The notes: a model not told the origin generated them from the sequence alone. DNA of 32,339 bases from Diplocarpon mali (GCA_024741835.1 JAENRP010000434.1:1-32339); one strand, 5' to 3'. Shown: positions 1-10,163, counted from the stretch's first letter. Numbers and translations are program-made.

Positions 1-315
1 CGGCGTAGTAGGTAAAGGAGGCTTCTAAAGGTCGATGGTCGATATATTAGTAAGAGTTAAGGAAGGAAGGTTACCCCTTTCTTCCTTATAGCTATATACG
101 TATTAATATCCTATTAATTAAGCAGTAGGGTTATATAATAATATATCGGAGTAATAGCTATATTACCTATCTTAATACCTTTATTTAAACCTTACTCTAA
201 TTGACCTATAGTTAGGAAAATAATAATTATCCTTTTGCGCTAATCTAACTTTTAGGTATCTCTTTAAATTAAAAATAATTAATTAATAGTAACCTCTATT
301 AAAATTACCAAACTC
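1..315 (-). mobile_element. Copia-1 copy A, 3' end only (LTR plus 3' flank)
   Basis: This is the 3' end of a minus-strand Copia-1 element running off the left edge of the window. Bases 1-177 are a partial LTR matching the LTRs at 2631, 4659 and 10564 in the same orientation, ending in CTTAATA (the decayed form of CTCAACA). Bases 178-315 match the sequence next to the 3' LTR in the complete copy (4856-4990). No coding part is present: copy B starts at 316, so A is interrupted before its pol. Decay is of RIP type. Confidence 0.8.
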
Positions 316-510
316 TATTAAGATAGGTAATACAGCTATCACTCCGATGTATTATCATATGACCCTACTGCTTAGTCAGTAGGATATTGATACGTATATA
401 GTTGTAAAGAAGAAAGGGGTAACCTTCCTTCCTTAACTCTTATTAATATATCGACTATCGACCTTTAGAAGCCTCCTTTACCTACTGCGCCGACTTACTT
501 AAGCTTAATA
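316..510 (+). repeat. Copia-1 LTR of copy B
   Basis: A 195-bp long terminal repeat. It begins TATTAAG and ends CTTAATA, the RIP-decayed forms of the terminal inverted repeat TGTTGAG / CTCAACA that is best preserved at 1668 and 2631. Seven copies of this LTR are in the window. Confidence 0.9.
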
Positions 511-522
511 GGTTATAAGCCT
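511..522 (+). other. Primer-binding site, half-tRNA initiator-Met type
   Basis: GGTTATAAGCCT starts directly after the LTR. Read as G-to-A decay of GGTTATGAGCC, it is complementary to the anticodon stem-loop of eukaryotic initiator tRNA-Met, whose loop carries CAU. This half-tRNA priming mode is known from Drosophila copia and yeast Ty5. The same site follows the LTRs at 1862, 10564 (minus) and 10967. Confidence 0.75.
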
Positions 523-1059
523 TAGCTAGACTAATAATAGATTATTAACTTCCTTTAGAAAGTACTTGCGCTGCAACTATTAATAGGAAGTTGAATGAGA
601 CTTATAGTAAAAGGCAAGCAATTGGTGAATAGGAGGTATGATTCCCTATTTAGCTAACCTATATTGCAAGAGGTGTGATTCCTTGCTCTATAACCCTTTA
701 GTACTATAAGAGGTATGATTCTTTGCTTTACTATGTTTTATAAGAGGTATAATTCCCTGCGTTATAGCCTAAAAAACCCTTTTCGATAAGAGGACTTCTT
801 CCCTATTTAATACTTCTATAATACTGCTATTTAATCATATCGACTTTTTAATAGGAGGAGTGCTCTCAACCATTTAATTTATTTGATTTTTAATATAATT
901 CTATTTAAAATAGCAATAGCTTCCGATTCTGATCGAAATACTAGACTTAGAGACCTCTAACTCTTTCGAAAGAACTGGCAATAATAGTTCGATAATTTAA
1001 AGCTTTACTTTAAGAGTAAAGGCATTGAAATAGCGATTTAAAAGACACTTATTAAATAC

Positions 1060-1144
1060 TGTTATGCAGAAATTAGGCTAAATATGCTAGTACGCGCCCT
1101 AAGGTGTGGATTCACATTTTGGCCGAGCGGTATTATATACAATA
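1060..1144 (+). repeat. TRIM left LTR (85 bp)
   Basis: Direct repeat of 1473-1557, differing mainly by transitions at the two ends (TGTTATGC versus TATTGTGC; TATACAATA versus CACGACA). Confidence 0.9.
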
Positions 1145-1155
1145 GTTATAAGCCC
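1145..1155 (+). other. TRIM primer-binding site
   Basis: GTTATAAGCCC starts directly after the left TRIM LTR and is the same decayed half-tRNA-iMet site used by Copia-1. It is followed by the palindrome TGATCGC-A-GCGATCA (1158-1172), which could fold near the primer. Confidence 0.75.
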
Positions 1156-1472
1156 TATGATCGCAGCGATCAATCTTTTCGCATTCCTCTTACGCGAGGT
1201 TTAGCCGACGTTTCTCTCGCTTTAAAGTTCTACCAGTAAACCACTTTTCAAATTCTCGGCAATGATTATACTCGGTTTCGACTGTATCGACAGAAGTTTC
1301 GACAGATTTGAGTAAAACAACCTCCGATGTATAGCTGAAGAAAAATGCATTCCGGCCTTCCGACCACCTATTTCTGCTAGCTTAGCGGTCTATGCGCCAC
1401 ATCTACGCTACTATAGACTGGGCTAGTACTTAGGCCGCCGGAAAAACTGTTCTTCCGACGACCTAGGGGGTA

Positions 1473-1557
1473 TATTGTGCAGAAATTAGGCTAAATATGC
1501 TAGTACGCGCCCTAAGGTGTGGATTCACATTTTGGCCGAGCGGTATTATACACGACA
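1473..1557 (+). repeat. TRIM right LTR (85 bp)
   Basis: Second copy of the TRIM terminal repeat, preceded by the purine run CTAGGGGG. It ends CACGACA directly before the duplicated target AATAC. Confidence 0.9.
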
Positions 1558-1667
1558 AATACGCAAGAATAGCCTCTTATACTCCTTCTACTAATTCGTC
1601 TACTTTTACTTTAATAGCTAATATAACTGCTAAGGATTTGCCAGATATATTAAATAAGCTTAGCTTA

Positions 1668-1862
1668 TATTGAGATGGGTGATACAGCCATCACTCCGAT
1701 GTATTGTCATATGACCCTATTGCTTAGTTAGTAGGATATTGATATATATATAGTTATAGGGAAGAAAGGGGTAACCTTCCTTCCTTAACTCTTACTAATA
1801 TATCGACTATCGACCTTTAGAAGCCTCCTTTACCTACTGCGCTGACTTACTTAAGCTTAATA
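1668..1862 (+). repeat. Copia-1 LTR of copy C
   Basis: 195-bp LTR, same family as 316-510. It is followed at 1863 by GGTTATAAGCC, the primer site. Confidence 0.9.
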
Positions 1863-1984
1863 GGTTATAAGCCTTAGTTAGACTGATAATAGATTATTAA
1901 CTTCCCTTAGAAAGCACTTGCGCTATAACTATTAATAGGAAGTTGAATAAGACTTATAGTAAGAGGCAAGCAATCGGCGAATAG

Positions 1985-2115
1985 GAGGTATGATTCCCTA
2001 TTTAGCCAACCTATATTATAAGAGGTATAATTCCTTATTTTATAACCCTTTAGTACTATAAGAGGTATGATTCTTTGCTTTACTATATTTTATAAGAGGT
2101 ATGATTCCTTACGTT
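1985..2115 (+). repeat. Leader repeats of copy C
   Basis: Four loosely tandem copies of AAGAGGTATGATTCC (one reads AGGAGGTATGATTCC), 30-45 bp apart, in the untranslated leader between primer site and gag. The same block is at 631-756 (B), 10311-10444 (complete copy, reverse) and 11088-11215 (G). Confidence 0.75.
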
Positions 2116-2261
2116 ATAGCTTAAAAATCCTTTTCGATAAGAGGACTTCCTCCCTATTTAATACTTTTATAATACCTGCTATTTAATCATTTTAACTTTT
2201 CGATAGGAGGAGTGCCCTTAACTATTTAATTTATTTGATTTTAAACGCAATTCTATTTGAA

Positions 2262-2630
2262 ATGGTAATAGCTTCTGATTCCGATCGAAACACTAGACCT
2301 AGAGACCTTTAACTCTCTTAAAAGAACTGGTAATAATAGTTCGATAATTTAGAGCTTTACTTTAAGAGTAAAGGTATTGAAATAGCGATTTAAAAGACAT
2401 TTATTAAATATACAAGAATAGCCCTTTATACTCCTTCTACCGATTTGTCTATTTCTACTTTAATAGCTAATATAACTGCTAAGGATTTGCTAGATATATT
2501 GAATAAGCTTAGCTTAAGAGCCTTAGTAGATAATAACCGAGAATCCTAAAGGTAGATTTTAAATATGGAAAAGGAGAAGGAGTATAGGCTAGCCTTAGCC
2601 AAATGTAAGCTTAAGATTAATAGAGGTTTA
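2262..2630 (+). pseudogene. gag: Copia-1 gag fragment (copy C)
   Basis: It starts at an ATG preserved at 2262 and reads through about 123 codons of the copia capsid domain before LTR D interrupts it after INRGL. It matches the complete copy's gag (minus from 10163) residue for residue apart from stops at Gln codons. There is no TRIM in this copy, so it shows the intact target sequence around codon 50. Confidence 0.8.
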
Positions 2631-2825
2631 TATTGAGCTTAAGTGAGTCGGCGCAGTAGGTAAAGGAGGCTTCTAGAGGTCGATGGTCGATATATTGGTA
2701 AGAGTTAGGGAAGGAAGGTTACCCCTTTCTTCCCTATAGCTATATATGTATTAATATCCTATTAATTAAGCAGTAGGGTCATATAATAATACATTAGAGA
2801 GATAGCTATATTACCTATTTTAATA
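2631..2825 (-). repeat. Copia-1 LTR of copy D
   Basis: 195-bp LTR in reverse orientation. It keeps TATTGAG at its left edge, i.e. CTCAATA on the minus strand, the best-preserved 3' end of the family. Confidence 0.9.
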
Positions 2826-2964
2826 CCCTTACTCAGACCTTACTCTAATTGACCTATAGTTGGGAAAATAATAACTATCCTTTTTATGCTAATCTAACTC
2901 CTAAGTATCTCTTTAAATTAAAAACAATTAATTAATAGCAACTTCTATTAAAATTACTAACCCT

Positions 2965-3114
2965 ACTCGCAGGGTAGGACTAGGAGTCAAATTTCCTAAA
3001 AGATATTCCTTTATAAGACTATATAACTTAACTCGCGGTCTAGGCCTAGGAGTTGATTTAAAAACTTTCCTTTATAAGACTATATGACTTAACTTGCGAG
3101 GTGGGCTTAGGAGT
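2965..3114. repeat. Three 23-bp palindromic units, copy D 3' region
   Basis: Units at 2965-2987, 3031-3053 and 3092-3114. Each begins ACT and ends AGT with GC-rich inner arms. They lie between the end of RNase H and the 3' LTR. The same three sit at homologous places in the complete copy (4994-5142), so they predate the split of these two copies. Confidence 0.9.
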
Positions 3115-4658
3115 CGTTCTTAAGCCTATTAAGCCCTTACTATCTTCTATAACCTTAGCATATCTTTAAATGCTTTAAACTTTATAACTGTCTTTAATAG
3201 CTTTATAAATCCATCTGCTACTATTCGATTGGTTAGGATATAAGTGATTAATAACTTATTCTTTATAATAAGGTTATAGATAAAGTAGTAAGTAATATTA
3301 ATATATTTCGATCGCTTATATAAGTATGGATTCTTTATAAGTGTAATCGCTCTTATATTATCTACTTAAAGATTAATATAGTTCCTATCTTATTTAATAT
3401 ACTTAGCGAAACCTATATCTTTTAGAACTTAAGCGATTTATAATCCTTGCTTATAATTTGATAATATTAATATATATTCGGCCTTAGTGCTTGCGGTAGC
3501 TATTGATTTCTACTTCTTACTTTCCTACGATATAGGTCTGCTATATAGTACTATTATACTTCTAGATATACTTTTCCAACCTTTTATATTTGCCTAATCG
3601 GAATCGGTATATACCTTAAGCTTTGCGTTTATATATTTTATTAGTCTATATCTTACCTTTTATATAATTATTAATCGAAGGTACCTTTTAAGTCGCTTGA
3701 TTGCATTCTTATATTAAATTGTTAGATCCTTTAAGTTCTGACTAAGTTACTTAATAATAAAGGCGATATCTAGTCTTATATATACTATAGTATATATTAT
3801 TACTTTAATATCCTATTAGTACTTCTTTAAATCTCCTTTTTATTTATTTTTATTAATAGGCTTTAACTTATTATACTTTCCTTTAATTAAAGTACATTTT
3901 AGCTTAAAGTTAAAAGTATAAGTAAAGAGTCCTATTCGGTCTAGGATCTTCTTAATATACTACTCTTAGTCTAATTAGAGTTCTTATATAAAGCGGTTTC
4001 TTATAATATAAATACTAAGGATCTTATAAATTCCCTTTAGATCCTTAGTATTAAAACGTTTCTAAATAGTTATAAAGAACCAATTTAATTAAGTAGTTGT
4101 TTTCGCAGCTATAGCAATATCGTTAATATATAGTAGCAACTTGATTCTACGCTTAATATAAGTAAATAGATAAGGGTTAGCTAAGCTTTAAATAAATCCT
4201 ATTTCTACTAAAGTAAAGCTATATAAGAGGTTCTAATTATAGATTAATTACTTAAGCCTATAAATACTATAGAGTATATAGAGAGAGTGGCTATTATATA
4301 TAAGAATACTATTAGGTTAAGAGAGAAAAATCCGTTTCTTTATAATTGCTTTAGTAAATATATTTTTAATATTATACTATTTGTATTTAAGGTCCTTAGC
4401 GGCTACTATTGCTATAAATATGCAAAGGGTATTTATATAAACTATTAGCGCAAATATATTAAAGTAGTCTTTTCTATACTATTATGAAAAGCCCTTAGCT
4501 ATAAGTCTTGCCTTATAACGCTCTAAGGTCCTATTTATATATATTTTAATTGTAAAGACCTAATTTATTAATATTAGGTTTATATCCTTTAGTATTAGTT
4601 CCTCTATCTATATACTATTTATAATAAGAGAGCTTTTTCCTTTTAAATTGCCTTATTC
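3115..4658 (-). pseudogene. pol: Copia-1 pol fragment (copy D): RT and RNase H
   Basis: Minus-strand translation gives the copia RT and RNase H. The RT active site is Y-I-N-D (4119-4130) where family members have Y-V-D-D. The RNase H core D-S-D-x-A and the S-K-K-x-K-S-I-A-T-A-S-T-x-A-E-Y block (about 3475-3620) are recognisable, with Trp and Gln codons turned into stops. The 5' part of pol is missing because the complete copy inserted at 4659. Confidence 0.85.
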
Positions 4659-4855
4659 TATTGAGCTTAAGTGAGTCGGCGCAGTAGGTAATGGAAACTT
4701 CTAGAGGTCGATAGTCGATATATTAGTAAGAGTTAAGGAAGGAAGGTTACCCCTTTCTTACCTATAATTATATATATATATCAATATCCTATTAATTAAG
4801 CAGTAGGGTTATATGATAATATATTAGAATGATAGCTGTATTACCTATCTTAATA
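4659..4855 (-). repeat. Copia-1 3' LTR (complete copy)
   Basis: 197-bp LTR paired with 10564-10758. Differences between the pair look like transitions plus small length changes in the TATATA tract. Confidence 0.9.
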
Positions 4856-4993
4856 CCTTTACTTAGACCTTACTCTAATTGACCTGCAATTAGGAAAATA
4901 ATAACTATCCTTTTGCGCTAATCTAACTCTTAGGTATTTCTTTAAATTAAAAACAATTAATTAATAGCAACCTCTATTAAAATCACCAATCCT

Positions 4994-5142
4994 ACTTATA
5001 AAGCAGGACCAGGAGTCAAATTTCCAAAAGCATTCCTTTATAAGACTATATGACTTGACTTGCGGTCTAGGCTTAGGAGTCGATTTAAAAAACTTTACTC
5101 TATAAGACTATATGACTTGACTCGCAGGGCGGGCCTAGGAGT
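4994..5142. repeat. Three 23-bp palindromic units, complete copy 3' region
   Basis: Units at 4994-5016, 5058-5080 and 5120-5142, spaced 64 and 62 bp, homologous to 2965-3114. The rightmost overlaps the extreme C-terminus of pol in a different codon phase from the array at 8254-8636; the other two lie beyond the likely stop codon. Confidence 0.9.
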
Positions 5143-8100
5143 CGTCCTTAAGCCTGCTAAGCCCCTACTATCTTTTGCAATCTTAGTATATCTTTAAACG
5201 CTTTAAACTTTGCAACTATCTTTAATAGCTTTATAAATCCATTTGCTACTATTTAATTGATTAAGATATAAGTGATCGATAACTTATTCTTTGTAATAAG
5301 GTTATAGATAAAGTAGTAGGTAATATTGATATGTTTTAATCGCTTATATAAGTATAGATTCTTTATAAGTGCAATCGCCTTTGTATTATCTACTTAAAGA
5401 TAAATATAGTTCTTATCTTATTTAATATACTTAGTAAAACCTATATCTTTTAGAACTTAGGCGATTTATAATCCTTACTTGCAATTTAATAATATTAATA
5501 TATATTTAGCCTTAGTGCTTATAATAGCTATTGATTTCTACTTCCTACTTTCTTATAATATAGGTCTGCTATATAGCATTACTATGCTTCTAGATATACT
5601 TTTCTAACCTTTTATATTTACCTAATTAGAATTAGTATATACCTTAAGCTTTGCACTTATATATTTCGTTAGTCTGTATCTTACCTTCTATATGATTATT
5701 GATCGAAGGTACCTTTTAAGTCGCTTAACTGTATTCTTATATTAAATCGTCAGATCCTTTAAGTTCTGATTAAGTTACCTAGTGATAAAGGCGATATCTG
5801 ATCTTATATATACTATAGTATATATAATTGCTTTAATATCCTATTAGTACTTCTTTAGATCTCCTCTCTGCTTATTTTTATTAATAGGCTCTAACTTATT
5901 ATACTTTCCTTCGATTGGAGTACGCTTTGGCTTAAAGTTAGGAGCATAAGTAAAGAGTCCTATTTAGTTTAGGATCTTTTTAATATATTGCTCTTAATCT
6001 AACTAGAGTTCTTAAGTAGAGCGGTTCCTTATAATATAGATGCTAAGGATCTTATGAATTCCCCTTAGATCCTTAGTATTAAAACGTTTCCGAATTATTA
6101 TAAAGAACCAATCTAATTAAGTAATTATTTTCGCAGTTATAGTAATATCGTTGATATATAATAGCAACTTGATTTTACGCTTAGTATAAGTAAATAGATA
6201 AGGGTTAGCTAGGCTTTGAACGAATCCTATTTCTACTAAAGTAGAGCTATATAAAAGGTTCTAATCATAGGCTGATTATTTAAGCCTATAGATACTGCAG
6301 AGTATATAAAGGGAGTAGCCAGTATATATAGGAATACTATTAGGTTAGGAAAGAAAAATCCGTTCCTTTATAATCACTTTAATAAATGCATTTTTAATAT
6401 TGTACTATTTGCATTTAAGGTCCTTAGCGGCTACTATTGCTATAAATATATAAAAGGTGTTTATGCGAACTATTAGCGCAAACGTATCAAAGTAGTCTTC
6501 TCTATACTATTAGGAGAAGCCCCTAGCTATAAGCCTTACCTTATAATATTCTAGGGTCCTATCTGCATATATCTTAATTATAAAGACCCACTTTATTAAT
6601 ACTAGGTTCATATCCTTTAGCGTCGGTTCTTCTATTTATATACTATTTGTAATAAGAGAGCTTATCTCCTCTTAGATTGCCTTATTCTATACTGCTTTAT
6701 TCTTTAGGTTATTAATAGCTTTATTATATATCTTTAAAAGAGAGATTTTCATTATCCTTTTAGCAGTTAGGAACGCATTATCTTCGTCGAAGCTTTATTA
6801 GAGTTTAAGCTTATAGATCTTATGCGCTATTATGGCCTAGATACGCTTGGACTCGCGTTTGTCTAAGGTGTCTTTCGGTTCTAGGTCTCTATTCCTCTTT
6901 AAAGGCATAGGTTTGGCTATAGGTTCCGTAGGCTTATTATTTAAGGAACCGCTTTCTAGTAGTAAAGGCTTATTATTACTTGTACCTATTTTAGGAATAT
7001 CCTTTACTATAAGTGCTTTAATTAAAGGGATAATAATATTAAAGTTATTCTATACTTTAGGCAGTTTGCGGACGATAGGAATGGTCTATTCGGCCTTTAG
7101 GCGACTAATAGGTCGTCGATTAGCGGGTACACTTAATATACCTAAGCTTAAAGAGAGGGGTTATTGGTTCGGCTTAATAGTATTACTATCGAGTGGTATA
7201 CCTTGCAAATCTCTAGGTATATAAAGCTTTAAAGATAGCTCCCTCCTATTTTGAGATTTATTAAACTTAACTACTAAGGATATAATTACTCACCTTAGGT
7301 CTAGTGCATATACTATCTATTACTTTATTATCTATTTAATATACTTAATAAATATATACTCTCTACCTTAGTCTATTAGCTTCTTGCTCTTTATACCTGC
7401 GGGCTAGGACTTTAGGCTGATATAGGAGTAGTAGACGCTTTTAAAGACGCGGATATAGTCTAGGCTTAGTTTCTATTTAAAATATACCTTATATAGCAAT
7501 ATTCAGGTGCTATTGACTATTAGTCTACTACCTATTCTATTTTATAGGTATACGTCTGCCTTAACTATAAGGTCTTAGAATTCTAGTAGTAGGTTAGTAT
7601 CTTGCAGTAGAGCGCGATAATTAGTCTTTATTTACTAGATGCTTCGCTTGGTGATGCTATTCTAATAGGAACCTTTGTATATTATAATTAGTTTATAATA
7701 AACTCCTTATTTTACCTATTTATTAAGCTTTGCCTTAATCTCTAATGCGTTATTAGACTTAATAGCTATTAGCTTTAACTAGGTCTAGCGTTCCTCTATC
7801 ACTTTCTAAGTTTCCAGCTTTTTTATAAGCTTAGATTTAGTCTTAGCGCAAATGGTCTATATCTATTAAGTGGAGTTATCTACTATTTAAGAAAACCAAT
7901 TATTTCCTCTGATTAAGGTTATAAATAGTCTAGTAGTATCGATGGATATTAGCGCTAGTATCGAATCTTTCTATAGACTAAGCTTAGTTTGCATCCGATT
8001 TCGAAGTTTTATTAGCTTGCAAATTCGGCATATTAAGTGATCCTTCGGTACTTGGATCTTCTATTTTAGGGTCAAGACCTTATGCAAGCCCTTCAATTTC

Positions 8101-8253
8101 TTTAGCCTTAGATATGCGAATCTTTTATATATTAGCTAATACCTTAATAGGCTTTCAGCTTCTAATAGCTTTAGTAGCCTATTATTAGTCGATGCTTTAT
8201 CATTAGCAGCTAGAAAGGACTAGTAATAGCAGTTCAAGGTTTTGCCATTTTCT

Positions 8254-8636
8254 AATTACAAGCCTAGCTTAGGAGTCGTTTTTAGTAAAACCGTAAGATC
8301 TACTCGCAGTCCTAGCTTAAGAGTCGTCTCTAACGAATTCGCGAATTTCACTTGCAGTTCTGGCCCGAGAGTCGTCGTTAGCGAATTTGTAGAATCCACT
8401 TGCGGTCCTGGCCTAGGAGTTATTTCTACTAAATTCACTTATGATCCTAGCTTAAGAGTTATCTTTAAGGATACTTTGCACTTTACCTATAGTCTTAGCT
8501 TAAGAGTTATTTTTACGAATTTTACTTGCGATCCTAGCTTAAGAGTCTATCTATTCTCCTTATCCTCGCTCAATTATATTAGGGTAAAGAGTGCACTTTC
8601 CTTAAAGGAATCTACTTATAGGTCTGGCCTAGGAGT
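8254..8636. repeat. Array of eight 23-bp palindromic units inside copia pol
   Basis: Units start at 8254, 8302, 8350, 8398, 8437, 8485, 8524 and 8614. Spacings are 48, 48, 48, 39, 48, 39 and 90 bp, all multiples of three. In the minus-strand pol frame each begins on a codon boundary and reads as variants of T-P-R-P-G-P-Q-V, giving a repeat of about 16 residues between protease and integrase. The plus strand is also stop-free here (8242-8670), a by-product of the palindrome; I do not regard that as a gene. Confidence 0.9.
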
Positions 8637-9272
8637 CAATTTTTATAATATTACCTTTAAGATAATATAAAGTCTATCTTTGATTTTAGCTTTAAAGATC
8701 ACTTTATAATTATTATTTATAAACTATATAAATTGATTATTAAAAACTCTTATACAATTTAACTCTATATAGATCTTGCAATTAAATAAAAGATTAATAC
8801 CTAGGCTAGGTATAAGGAGAATATTTTATAAAAGGAAAGAAATACTAATGATATTCATCTCTACTATACTTATTAAGTCTATATACAACCTTTTACTATT
8901 AACCTTAATAGAGCGCCTTTTTATTTTAATAAGCGGGCCTTTAAATAGGTAGGGTTTATTAATTATATATGCTATGCAACTAGTATCATTATATCAGTTG
9001 GATTTAGGGATCTTATAGAAATCGGCTTTTAAGATATAGGCATCTTTATTATAATTATCATTTAAATTATTAGAAGTGGATTTAGGTTCAAATGACCTAC
9101 TATTATTATTAGAGGTATTTGCTAAAGTTTTGGCTAAATAGCCTTTTCCTTTGCCTTTCCTTAGTAGTTATAGCCTTCGGCAGGATAAGGGCAGTTTGCT
9201 TCTTAACTTCTGCTTCAATTGCTTCTTAATATTAAAGCTAGCGACTATATTGATTAGTTGCCTTTTAACTTT

Positions 9273-9311
9273 ATAATTAGTAATATTATAAGTACTTTTA
9301 TAAAAGTAGCA
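9273..9311 (-). other. Copia-1 nucleocapsid zinc knuckle, RIP-destroyed
   Basis: Minus-strand codons keep the CX2CX4HX4C spacing, but positions 2, 3 and 4 (C, H, C) are all Tyr. TGC/TGT to TAC/TAT and CAC to TAC are exactly CpA-to-TpA changes on one strand or the other. Confidence 0.8.
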
Positions 9312-10163
9312 TCTTTAATAAGCTTAAGGGCTCGTCCCGCGCTCCTTCCTCTTCTTAGGCTTATTATTGCCCTATAATACGGCATTTGCCGATTTAGAGC
9401 ATCCTTCGAGGTCTTACTTGATAGTTTAAAGGAAGTCGATCTTCTTATAGATCTTAAGGTTAGGTTAGATAAGAAGAGATTGTTTTGCAATAGCAAACTT
9501 AAGAAGGAGGCTATTGAGTAAGAAACTAAAAAGCTAAGTTTCCTTAAAAGTTATAGCTATCCTAGGATCTATAGCTCTTACTCTCCTCCTCGCTTTATAT
9601 AGTATAGACTAGGTAGAGTCTATATTTATATCTATATCCTTACTATCTTTGTCTTTTCTATATTAAAATAAAGTAATCTGCTATAGCAGATGCTAGGTAT
9701 TAAGGGTAGTTATTTAAGAGTATTTTGCCTTTAATATATCCTATCTTATCTTTGCATTATTATAAACTTAAATAAAATCTTAGTCTTTATTGCTTAAACC
9801 TCTATTGATCTTAAGCTTGCATTTAGCTAAGGCTAGCCTATACTCCTTCTCCTTTTCTATATTTAAAATCTGCCTTTAGGATTCTCGGTTATTATCTACT
9901 GAAGCTCTTAGGCTAAGCTTATTTAATATATCTGGCAAATCTTTAGCAGTTGTATTAGCTATTAAAGTAGAAGTAGACGAATCGGTAAAGGGAGTATAGA
10001 AGGCTATTCTTACGTATTTAATAAGTGTCTTTTAAATCGCTATTTCAATGCCTTTGCTCTTAAAGTAAAGCTCTAAATTGTTAAACTATTATTGCCAGTT
10101 CTTCTAAGAGAGTTAGAGGTCTTTAGGCTTAGTGTTTCGATTGGAATTGGATACTATTGCCAT

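Larger units (their letters stand above)
1060..1557 (+). mobile_element. TRIM (terminal-repeat retrotransposon in miniature), 498 bp
   Basis: Two 85-bp direct repeats (1060-1144 and 1473-1557) flank a 328-bp non-coding core. Reading the two repeats together gives perfect inverted ends TGTTGTG / CACAACA. The element is flanked by a perfect 5-bp duplication AATAC (1055-1059, 1558-1562), and removing it restores the Copia-1 gag seen in other copies. GTTATAAGCCC at 1145-1155 is a half-tRNA-iMet primer site, and AGGGGG just before the right repeat is a polypurine tract. No protein is encoded, so it must borrow enzymes, most simply from a copia element with the same primer. It is visibly less decayed than its host. 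Confidence 0.9.
316..1667 (+). mobile_element. Copia-1 copy B, 5' part, interrupted by TRIM and by copy C
   Basis: Plus-strand Ty1/copia fragment: LTR 316-510, primer-binding site from 511, a leader with short repeats (631-756), then the start of gag (910-1667). A 498-bp TRIM splits gag at 1060-1557. At 1667 gag stops abruptly at the LTR of copy C, so C inserted into B. The remainder of B is not seen in the window. LTR B faces LTR A head to head, making a large imperfect inverted repeat. Confidence 0.85.
910..1667 (+). pseudogene. gag: Copia-1 gag fragment (copy B), split by TRIM
   Basis: Capsid-domain start of a Ty1/copia gag. It aligns codon by codon with the gag of the complete copy (minus, from 10163). 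The start codon is ATA instead of ATG (G-to-A). A conserved Trp region (NWQ) and a later DLPDILNKLSL stretch are readable. Coding parts are 910-1059 and 1563-1667, separated by the TRIM and its 5-bp duplication. In-frame TAA/TAG stops replace Gln codons. It ends where copy C inserted. Confidence 0.8.
1668..2630 (+). mobile_element. Copia-1 copy C, 5' part, interrupted by copy D
   Basis: LTR 1668-1862, primer site 1863-1873, leader, and gag from 2262. It sits in copy B's gag after GCTTA and is cut at 2630 by the inverted LTR of copy D. LTR C keeps the best-preserved 5' end (TATTGAGATGGGTGATACAGCC). Confidence 0.85.
2631..4658 (-). mobile_element. Copia-1 copy D, 3' half (LTR, RNase H, RT)
   Basis: Minus-strand copia fragment: 3' LTR 2631-2825, 3' flank with three 23-bp palindromes (2965-3114), then RNase H and reverse transcriptase. 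It lies in copy C's gag and is cut at 4658 by the complete copy. Its RT continues for only 8 bp beyond that copy's duplication (10764-10771), where copy G inserted. Confidence 0.85.
5100..10163 (-). pseudogene. gag-pol: Copia-1 gag-pol polyprotein, single decayed frame
   Basis: ATG at 10163 opens a frame in which gag, zinc knuckle (9273-9311), protease (about 8990), palindrome array (8254-8636), integrase (about 8190-7050), RT (about 6700-5790) and RNase H (about 5700-5150) all lie in the same phase: the first codon base is 2 modulo 3 at every landmark I checked. Breaks are almost all TAA/TAG at expected Gln or Trp codons. Zinc knuckle CX2CX4HX4C reads C-Y-Y-Y because two Cys and the His became Tyr. 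The protease D-T-G reads D-T-S. Integrase HHCC has both His changed to Tyr but C-R-I-C kept (8019-8030). The DDE triad reads Asp (7938-7940), Asn (7752-7754), Lys (7647-7649). RT Y-V-D-D reads Y-I-N-D (6147-6158). About 1,690 codons. Confidence 0.9.

Noticed and set aside
312..315. Copy B inserted inside a palindromic unit of copy A (ACTC stub)
   Set aside because: Four matching bases are too few, and the alignment with copies D and E needs a small gap at this point.
1158..1172. Palindrome TGATCGC-A-GCGATCA as a transcription-factor operator
   Set aside because: It sits directly after the TRIM primer site, so a structural role in the TRIM RNA is at least as likely; no evidence for an operator.
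6847..7224. 125-codon plus-strand open frame, hydrophobic
   Set aside because: Antisense shadow of the copia pol region between integrase and RT; no homology recognised and no independent signals.
8254..8636. CRISPR-like array
   Set aside because: Spacing superficially resembles repeat-spacer, but the units are imperfect, the spacers are coding and mostly multiples of three, and the context is a eukaryotic retrotransposon.
8242..8670. 142-codon plus-strand open frame
   Set aside because: It is the antisense of copia pol across the palindrome array; openness on both strands follows from the palindromic units. The real coding phase is minus and continuous with protease and integrase.
9254..9496. 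80-codon minus-strand open frame
   Set aside because: Overlaps copia gag in another phase; the gag phase carries the zinc knuckle and the frame link to protease.
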